From NCBI GenBank assembly GCA_039621445.1, contig CP154957.1:17306595-17370594 (forward strand): DNA of 64,000 bases, read 5' to 3'. The first letter of the stretch is position 1; each line of letters begins with the position of its first letter. The stretch is from Euglena gracilis. Its lineage: Eukaryota > Euglenida > Euglenophyceae > Euglenales. The translations under genes and the position numbers were made by a program. This document shows, in pieces, positions 57,030 through 64,000 of this stretch. The notes beneath the pieces are model-generated. The model did no database searches. It was given only the letters and a program-made list of their open reading frames with translations, and was not told the DNA's origin.

Positions 57030-57482
57030 GTGAGGAATTATTCAAATAAATGGGAGATTGGATTGTACAAGGCTCTATCCATGCTTCACACCAGGGTCTT
57101 CTCGGGCTTTAAGTCTGTAAAAGCTTGCTTGCGGGTGGCAAAAAAATTGCCAACAGCGTCCACATTTTTAAAAAGAGCCTTCAAATACATTTGTCCAGAG
57201 CTGGCAAATTTTGTTTTGCACTGCACAGGCATTGTCGAACGGGGGTTCCCAAGCCCAAGGACCTACAAAGCAGCCGTGCACCTCTCACTAACTACCAAAA
57301 TACCATCCCATCCTTACGGTGGCCCCTGTGGTGGGCTATGGAAGATGTGGAAGGGGGGGAACGAGTTCTACGCACTTTTTTGGCCCCCGGAGTTGGCGAT
57401 TTCTGGCGAATTTTGGCCGTTTGGTGGCGCCATGACTCCTTCAAAGGTCTTTGTCTGCTTTTGTCTATCAGGTGGGGGGTGA
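57030..57482 (+). CDS. Coding candidate, unrecognised, 150 codons
   Basis: Plus-strand open frame in AT-rich surroundings with good composition throughout its first 100 codons: SMLHTRVFSGFKSVKACLRV, ASTFLKRAFKYICPELANFV, ERGFPSPRTYKAAVHLSLTT. Basic and hydrophobic residues alternate as in helical proteins. It could be an exon or a transposon-derived fragment. The last 50 codons look less convincing. Confidence 0.3.
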   Translation: MRNYSNKWEIGLYKALSMLHTRVFSGFKSVKACLRVAKKLPTASTFLKRAFKYICPELANFVLHCTGIVERGFPSPRTYKAAVHLSLTTKIPSHPYGGPCGGLWKMWKGGNEFYALFWPPELAISGEFWPFGGAMTPSKVFVCFCLSGGG

Positions 57483-57489
57483 ATGCGCA

Positions 57490-58370
57490 ACACCCGCCTT
57501 GGAAAAAAATGCACAAACAATATAACCTGAGAAAAAACAGTGCAAAAATAACAAAAATGCAAAGGTACATGCAAAAATGGCAGCGGATTAAAAGAAATCA
57601 TGTGGAAATCTGAGTAAAACTCCATTTTCAAAAAAAAATGGAAAAAAATAAACAAAAAAATCAGCAACGATGTGAAAAATTGGGGAAATCACAAAAAAAT
57701 GCGCAAAAATGCGAAAAAAATGGGCAAAAAATCCCCCCACATCCATCATTTCTTGCGAAAAAGAACAACTGTGCAAATTTTCTGATCAAAATGCAAAAAA
57801 AAAAACAGTATATACTGTTCAGAGGATATCTGAAGCACCAGAGGGGAGGGGGTCCAGCCTGCTGGCTGGAGAATGGCGCAGGCAAAAAGCCCAGATGCAG
57901 CGGGGTTGGATTTTTTTCAGCCAAATTGTTGAGTGAACAGGGGGGTCACCTCTGGCTACAGAAATTCCCTGCTTCTCATGTATGCCTACCTCTCTCAGGA
58001 TCTGTCACAAAAATCAATGAAATTGTGTGAGGAGTGAAAAAAGACTGAAACTACAAAAAAAAAAGCACCTATGGGGGGTGATGAAGCTTTTTGGGTATCA
58101 GTTTTTGACCTTAGAAATTATGCGGGATAACGCGGGATTACGCGGGATTACACAGCCAAAATTTTTCACCGCTGCATAATGCTCAAATAATAATTTCTAC
58201 AGAGAAAAGAATGCAGAAAATGATAAAAAAAAAACTATCCAAAATGTTCTCTGAACGAGAAAGCAACTGTTTTTTTAAGTGCTTTTTTCAAATTTTCCAA
58301 AAAATGCGAAATCATGCAAAATTTTGCAGTATTGCGCAGACTCCATTGCCCCTTCCAACTTGCTGACTTC
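57490..58370. other. AT-rich non-coding stretch
   Basis: Long A-rich sequence with repeated AAAAATGCAAAAATG-like words (57,540-57,800) and GCGGGATTACGCGGGATTAC near 58,128. No gene supported. Confidence 0.5.
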
Positions 58371-58394
58371 CAGAAGAATTAGGAAGAGACCACT

Positions 58395-59540
58395 TCAAAC
58401 GCGCGAAAGGAAGGAGCGTTTTTTCTCAGCCGGCAGGAGACAGGGTCTGGGTGTGCGGCAGGAAAGTAATCGCATACAACAGCAGGGAGTCAACCACGCA
58501 GCGTTGGCTGCTGAGAGGAATACCGCCCTCTCCTCCAGGGTGCTGGCCGCCTTGGAAGGGGGGGGGGCATACTTTGAATTCATAGAAATATTTTTTGCCG
58601 GCTGCATTGCATTTTCAAAAAGGAACGCCCCCTCACGCCCTCTGTGTCCCCCACATACAAGACTGTCTTCCGGGCGACGCACACTCCTACTGGGAGCACA
58701 AGTCCAGGGTATCGGTCCATTTTTGGTCCACCGGAGAACGTGCAGCCAACGCCCTGCCCAGCCGGACTTTACAGTCGGCGGAATTCACGGGGAACTCAAG
58801 CAGCGCTCAGGGGGCAAGGAGCGGTGGGAGCAGCCCACGACAGCACTCCCGGCTCTGGGGGGACGCCCTGCCCCCCCCCCCACCGCAGGAAGCGTCATTT
58901 CGTCTACACAAAGTGGCATCAAGTTTCGTGTGGCAGACGTTTCATCAGTGCCGCACCCCTAAACCTTGAAGCGCGAAAATCTGACAGCCTGCTCTGTGGC
59001 TCTGTACAAGTGGGCTTACATGAAGCAATGATGTTGCCCCAGCCAAATGCCGAGGCAGCCCCAGTGGGGACAAGACAGGCCCGAAGAAGTCTGTATGGGA
59101 TGCGGCCACCCCGGCGCCGGAATCAAAGTGGCGGTGGCGGGCATGAGCGGACGGGGAGTGTTGCCTTGGCGCGGGGAACAGCCTCTGCGACAGTATAGAG
59201 CAGTTCTGGAGACTTGCAGGACAAACTGGGGAGCGGAAGGGTGGTCCAGTGCATGATCGGGGGAAAAGAACAAAATGGACGTCAGGGAGAAACCGTGGGC
59301 GAGGGGTGAACGATGATGCTGAAGCGTCAGGGCGCAGGGCGCCGGGGTTTCGGAGGACTCGTGACCTGACTTTTCTTTTTCATCAAACGTGGGGGCAACC
59401 TCCTTTCGAGGATGAATGGCGTTGGACAAGGGTGGCAAGGATGTATATGGCACATTGATGTGGCACATTGGCCTGTGAATCAACATCCTACCCTTCTCCA
59501 AGTTCGTTGACTCACACTTTCCCTGGGACGAAACCCACAA
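58395..59540 (-). other. Possible minus-strand exons, unresolved
   Basis: Minus-strand frames with partial coding character occur at 58,395-58,560 (KAASTLEERAVFLSAANAAW) and 59,016-59,250. The plus strand is open over 58,279-58,962 too. No consistent gene model could be built. Confidence 0.15.
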
Positions 59541-59559
59541 ATCACTTCAAAAAAGCACT

Positions 59560-60120
59560 CACCCACAACCCCACAAGAGGGGGGGGGGTAGGGGCGACTC
59601 ACCCTCAATCCCAAAATTGAACAAACCTCTTAAACAAACTTTTCTCAGGCCAGACAAATCCCTAACACACGTAATGTTTGTGTGATGTCTATCACTATTA
59701 TTAGCTTTTATGCATCAAAATTAATGATCGGAAAAATGAAATTTTAAAATTTGAAAGGAAGCGTCATATTATTTAATTTATATGGTGCAACTTTCCAAAA
59801 AAAACATATGAATGCAATGAATGCAATTAAGCACAAAGAAAATACTCAAAAAAGCATATGTCTAATGTATTGTGTATTGTAAAGATGTATATTGATGATT
59901 CAGGAAGGAATATTACCGGATGTAAATTCCTTAAGTAATAGTACAACTTTAACAAAATCCCTAACCCTGTGCTGGATAACTTTCCTCGTTTGAGCTTTTG
60001 CCACATCCAGAAACTCACTCTTATATCTCCTTGGAAGTGGGCCAAAAAGAATCCGAGAATTTTGAGCAAAAAAATATGCAGGGGAAATTTGCTATTATTT
60101 GGCTCCGAAAGTCAGTTCCT
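59560..60120. other. AT-rich stretch, no supported gene
   Basis: Low-GC sequence with short frames only; nothing recognised. Confidence 0.45.
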
Positions 60121-60142
60121 GGGGGCGGGTGTTATCTGGGGG

Positions 60143-60236
60143 GTACTATTACCCCCCCCAAATAATACCCCCACCATTGGGCCGGGACTTCAGGGGAAAA
60201 AATACCCCGGGGGGGGGGGTATTATTTGGGGGGGTT
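60143..60236. repeat. Small inverted repeat CCCCCCCAAATAATACCCCC
   Basis: TTACCCCCCCAAATAATACC (60,145) and GGTATTATTTGGGGGGGTTA (60,216) form inverted ends around about 50 bases. Matches the words at 54.6-55.0 kb. Confidence 0.65.
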
Positions 60237-60555
60237 AGTGATAATTCATGAAAGTGATTGCCATGAAGGTATACAAATTTATGTTGTTTGAAAAACATTC
60301 CTCCCACAAATGTCGCACAACAAGCGCAACGAAGTGCTTTGATTCTCTTTTGAAAATGCCCCCCCTTGTATGCCAAGTGATTCAAAAAAAACATGTTTAA
60401 CTGACAAAAACAACAACTTCCCCAAAAGCACGCAAATGCCGTATGCCATTATACTGTGTCGCAGACATACGTGAACCACAAACATAGCAGAATGCTGGGA
60501 CTGACGTGACAAACAAAACCTCCAACTGCGTGGTCCACACCGCCACCCGAGCGAC

Positions 60556-62488
60556 CTGTGCGGGAGCGCCGCCGGCCTCCCGACGAGGGCGACTTGGGGG
60601 GCGACGGGGAGATGTGCGCCGCCGGGGTGAGGCCCACGGCGGCCCGCAGGCTGGCCAGCACCTTGAGGTGCCCCGAGCCCCGGCGCGGGTGGATGGGGGG
60701 CGTGGCGGCGCGCGCCGCGGCGGGCTCGACGGACGGGGCGAGGCGCAGCCCGACGGCCGCGGGCCGGCGGGGGCGAGGCGGAGGCCGACGGCGAGGGGGA
60801 CCCTCCGGCCAAAGTGTGTTTGCTGGCGACGGGCGGGTCCACAGGGGGGGACTTGGTATCGGACGCCCCGGGAAGAGTGCCCGGAAACTGCGGAAATGGC
60901 GGGAAAATTTGCGGCTATCAATCCCCCTCCTGAGGTTAGGCCAGGCAGAACAGTAACCCCCCGGAATAGAAGCCCCCTCCAGACATAGAAGCCCCACACC
61001 CCCCAAAAAAAGTCCACAGACACGTGGATTCCAAAACTGGATCCAAACCCACACAATGGGTCCCAACCTTCTCCCAGGCGGTGCACCTGCTGGGGCACAA
61101 CCCGGGGGGGGGGGGGTCTCAACGTCAACCCATCTACCAACCCAAGCCCTGAACTTCCCCAACACGCCGTATGAGACAGCACCTGAAGTACGACACCCCC
61201 CAGAAAGATCATCGTAAGGCAACCCTGGAAATTTGAACCACAAATAAAACCAAGACCAATGATATAACAAATTATATTGGGCGGGTCAGCCCCAAAACGC
61301 CTCCTGGACCACAATGTGGTGGAGTGGACGGACCCAACGACCAAAATTCCCCACCCACCTCACCCTCACCCGCCCCCAATGGCCTCTGCATCGGGTTGGG
61401 CTCCTCCAGCGGACTGCCTGGCTGGCTCGAGGGGTCCACCACGATCTCCCAGTCGGAGCTGCTGAGGCTCTGGCCGGACGAGGCGGGGCTCACAACCCTG
61501 AGAAGGCATTCCGATGCGGTGAAATGGCAGAAGGACTTCGAGCCCCATTGGGGACCGGGAAGCGATGCAACGTGCGTTGAAAACCCACAATTACACAACC
61601 CCTGACTTTGCTCGGCTGTCACTTGGGGGTATTCTTCAACTTGGAAGGAAAAAAGCAGTTATCGGTGCTGCTTGGCGGGCACACCGCTTGACCTCGAGCA
61701 GGACTCGGCAGAGCTCGTCGAAGCGGATGGGCTTCTGGAGGAATGTGTCGAACCCCGCCTCGAGGCACTGGCTGTGGACGAGCTCCCCCGGGGTGGACGA
61801 GGCGGCGACCAAGGCTGGCACTCGGGGCGGTCGCCTGGCAGCACAGCTGGGGGGGGGGGGGGGCTTCTCCCTCCCCTGACCTGATAAAACCGAGGCAACA
61901 GCTGTCCGGCCTTGTGAACATCAGGTGCAAAAATAATGAAAAATGGCACAATTAAAAAATGGCAAAAACTGTGCTCGAGGGGTGCCAACGAGGGTATGGT
62001 AAGTGGTTGCAGAGCATTCGGAATAAAGGAAGTCGGGGGTTGCATGAGGACGCCTCCCACATAAACAGTGGCATGGTCCAAATGACCAAATTTCGGCCTG
62101 GGATGAAACGCTGGACAGAAAAAAAATAGCGCAAATGCATCCTTGGGCATTTTTTGGGTATGGTATTATCAAAAACACAAAAAAAAAGACACGACGCATT
62201 AGCAGGAGAAATTGAACGTTTGAGGAGGGTTCATGCACCCCAGACCCAAGCAGACCACTCCAGGATCTGTTCACACTTGTTGACAGGTGGGGGAGGGGAC
62301 CCAATGGTCAAGGTAAGAGAAAAAAAAAAAAAAAAACTGCACAAACACACACTCCTGAAACCCTGGGGTTGGCGGACTGCCAGGGGCAGAGCTCTCACGT
62401 GGCGGGCGGCGTCAAAGCCGTCCAGCACCGGCATCTGCAGGTCCAGGACGGCGACGTCGTACGTGGCGGACTCGATGGCCTCCACTGC
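60556..62488 (-). CDS. Receiver domain gene with Ser/Pro-rich tail (hybrid kinase paralogue, partial)
   Basis: Exons 62488-62362, 61820-61685, 61497-61359 and 60887 to about 60556. The first two encode the C-terminal part of a CheY-like receiver: phosphoacceptor Asp in YDVAVLDLQMPVLDG, then LVAASSTPGELVHSQ and the conserved Lys in FLQKPIRF. This is very close to the receiver at 22.6-23.0 kb. The junction after KR (CG joined to G) has the same position and phase as in that gene. It leads into VVSPASSGQSLSSSDWEIVV, then FPGTLPGASDTKSPPVDPPV and more Ser/Pro/Ala. The first half of the receiver, with the acidic pair, and any kinase domain are not found in 62.5-64 kb. They may lie beyond the window, or this may be a truncated copy. 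The frame near 60,700 becomes ambiguous. Confidence 0.7.
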
Positions 62489-62649
62489 CTGCCCCGGCGG
62501 AGGAGCGCGTGGATGCGGGAGGTCTCCCGGAGAGTACGAACACGGTGGCACGTTGGGGGAGGTGTTCACCGAGTGACCCTGGGGGGGCACTGTTCAGGGA
62601 ATTTCTTAAGGACCCTCCGGGGGGGGGGGTCCAGCTCCGGCTGGCAAAA

Positions 62650-63330
62650 AGCAGCTTGATCACAACCCCCCAGCTCCACCCATCAAAATGTCGAAAATGG
62701 CAAAAATGTGTTAGAAAATTTGGTGGTTTCCTCGACCCAGCCCAGCCCAGCCCAGCCCCCTCCAGCCCCGGACCCCCCCCCCCCCCCCCCCCCCCCCGGG
62801 GGGGTACACCAGCAGCTCAAATAGCAGCCCAGTTGGCTGGCCAGCCTGCGGCCAGCTGGCCCGGCCTCCGGCCGGGCAGGACCCAACTTTATTTCACTCG
62901 ACCCCGGGGGGGGGGGGGGCTCCCAGCCCGAATTTGGGCTGCTGGCTGGATTCGGGCTGCTGGCTGGCTGGACCCCCCCGGGGGGGGGGGGTACCCTCCG
63001 GCTTAAGAAATTCCCTGGTACTGTTTCCCGGCCCAAAACACCCGCCAGGGGTGGTTCGGGACGCGGGGGGGGGGGGACGCAGGGGGGGGAACTGTGGCCC
63101 AACTACCCCCCACGTTTTCTTTGGTATCACCCAAAATTGTATGTAATTTTCCTTTGGTCGACCAAAAAATGTGCCTGGCCAAAATCCGGGACAGGGGGAC
63201 GGGGGGACGGGGGGACGCGGGGGGGGGGGGGGGACACGGGCACTTTTCACGCCAACACCACCCCCCCCCCCCGGGGTTCAACCCACCCACCCACCCAAAG
63301 CCCAAAATCGGCCGAAAACCCTTGAACACA
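62650..63330. repeat. G/C homopolymer-rich intergenic or intronic sequence
   Basis: Repeated runs of 10-20 C or G (62,770-62,810, 62,905, 62,985, 63,066, 63,220, 63,262) and short GCTGCTGGCTGGA repeats. No gene supported. Confidence 0.6.
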
Positions 63331-63339
63331 TTTTGGTGC

Positions 63340-63700
63340 TACCGACTGGCAAATCCACCCACACACCCCACCGTGTGCTCAGGGGGATGGCATTTCTTTT
63401 CAAGGGGATGGCACATGAGGGCACTGTTCTTCTCATTGACTAGAGGGGGGAGGAAGTTCCTCGGTACCCCTCCCCTGCCACACAACACCTCCAGACACTT
63501 GGCATTTTGGTGCTGTTGTCGAGATTTGTCGGGATTTGGCAGGAGTTGTTGGGATTTGTTGGGAATTGACGGGGTTCCACTTAGGCGGCCGAATTCGCAC
63601 TTAAGGGTTTTTCCTCTAGAATTTGCGCAATTGCGCAAATGCGCAAATTTTACGAAATTCCTGAACCCTGTACCGTGACACACGGAGAACAGATTATGAG
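63340..63700. other. No supported gene
   Basis: GTTGGGATTTGTTGGGAATT-like words (63,525-63,570) and TTTGCGCAATTGCGCAAATGC palindromic words (63,625-63,650; TTTGCGCAAAT also at 63,985). Otherwise unassigned. Confidence 0.4.
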
Positions 63701-63761
63701 CTGTGACACTCCTCTATTGAAGGGGATTAACTCCCAGTAGTTTGGTGGAAATGCTGCTTAC

Positions 63762-63886
63762 CAAGTGACGCAAAGAGGGCTGAGGGTGAGATTGGTGCTG
63801 TTGTACAACAAACAGGAGAGAGGCACACACTCCTTGTTGCGATACTTGGAAATGGTGCTGACGTGCTGGCTGAACTGACTTGGATA
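63762..63886 (-). CDS. Orphan exon with strong splice borders
   Basis: Bounded by acceptor GGCGGCAG and donor G|GTAAGC. The frame YPSQFSQHVSTISKYRNKEC continues CVPLSCLLYNSTNLTLSPLC, with two possible N-glycosylation sites (NST, NLT). It lies upstream of, and on the same strand as, the second receiver gene and could be one of its 5' exons (for example a sensory part) or belong to another gene. No family recognised. Confidence 0.4.
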
Positions 63887-64000
63887 CTGCCGCCACTGGT
63901 AAGAACACACGCAGGCTCATTAGATTACACACCACAGACTACGTCAGCCAGCCGTCACGCAACTGATTTGTGTTTGTGGGCGCATTTGCGCAAATAAAAC

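Overview
The window looks like nuclear DNA of an intron-rich microbial eukaryote, most likely an alga or other protist. Coding sequence comes as short GC-rich exons with mostly GT-AG borders. It is separated by long stretches of microsatellites, homopolymer G/C runs, minisatellites and inverted-repeat elements. Nothing looks bacterial: there are no long compact genes, operons, tRNAs or rRNAs that I can support. A glaucophyte-like or similar algal source is possible, but this is a guess.

The clear gene is a hybrid histidine kinase on the minus strand, from about 35.2 kb down to 22.2 kb. I could follow about 21 exons; reading phase agrees at nearly all junctions. Domain order is: unrecognised N-terminal region, GAF-like domain, HisKA with an intact SHELRTP H-box, HATPase with N and G boxes, a degenerate receiver, a complete receiver (acidic pair, DLQMP, QKP), and a Ser/Pro-rich tail. 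A second, closely related receiver plus Ser/Pro-rich tail lies on the same strand at 62.5-60.5 kb. Its upstream kinase part is not in the window. The likely chemistry is a phosphorelay: kinase His to receiver Asp, and then probably to phosphotransfer and response-regulator proteins encoded elsewhere.

The most striking structure is a 2.8 kb insertion inside the kinase gene (30,877-33,690). It has 19-bp terminal inverted repeats beginning CAGGG and an 8-bp target duplication (ACGCTGGT), and its edges coincide with an intron. The GT donor is the last two bases of one target copy. The AG acceptor is host sequence just beyond the other copy. This looks like an intron created by a hAT-like element. 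Three more elements with CAGGG or CAAGGG ends and exact 7-bp target duplications lie at 5.0, 10.7 and 19.1 kb. Further inverted-repeat families include CCCCTTGTC-ended elements at 16.3, 26.1 and 38.5 kb, fold-backs at 52.4 and 54.0-54.3 kb, and a repeated hairpin module at five places between 33.5 and 41.7 kb.

Layout: 0-9 kb, mostly anonymous sequence with small duplicated coding fragments and tandem arrays; 9-22 kb, repeats, microsatellites, two target-flanked elements and weak coding candidates; 22-36 kb, the kinase gene; 31-45 kb, dense satellite and composite repeats, including arrays of perfect 16-bp palindromes; 45-50 kb, weak Ser/Pro-rich minus-strand exons; 50.6-54.4 kb, very long GT, TATG and TA microsatellites with fold-back elements; 54-60 kb, sparse candidates; 60.5-62.5 kb, the second receiver; 63.8 kb, one well-bordered orphan exon. 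The N-terminal part of the kinase and all single-exon candidates are tentative.
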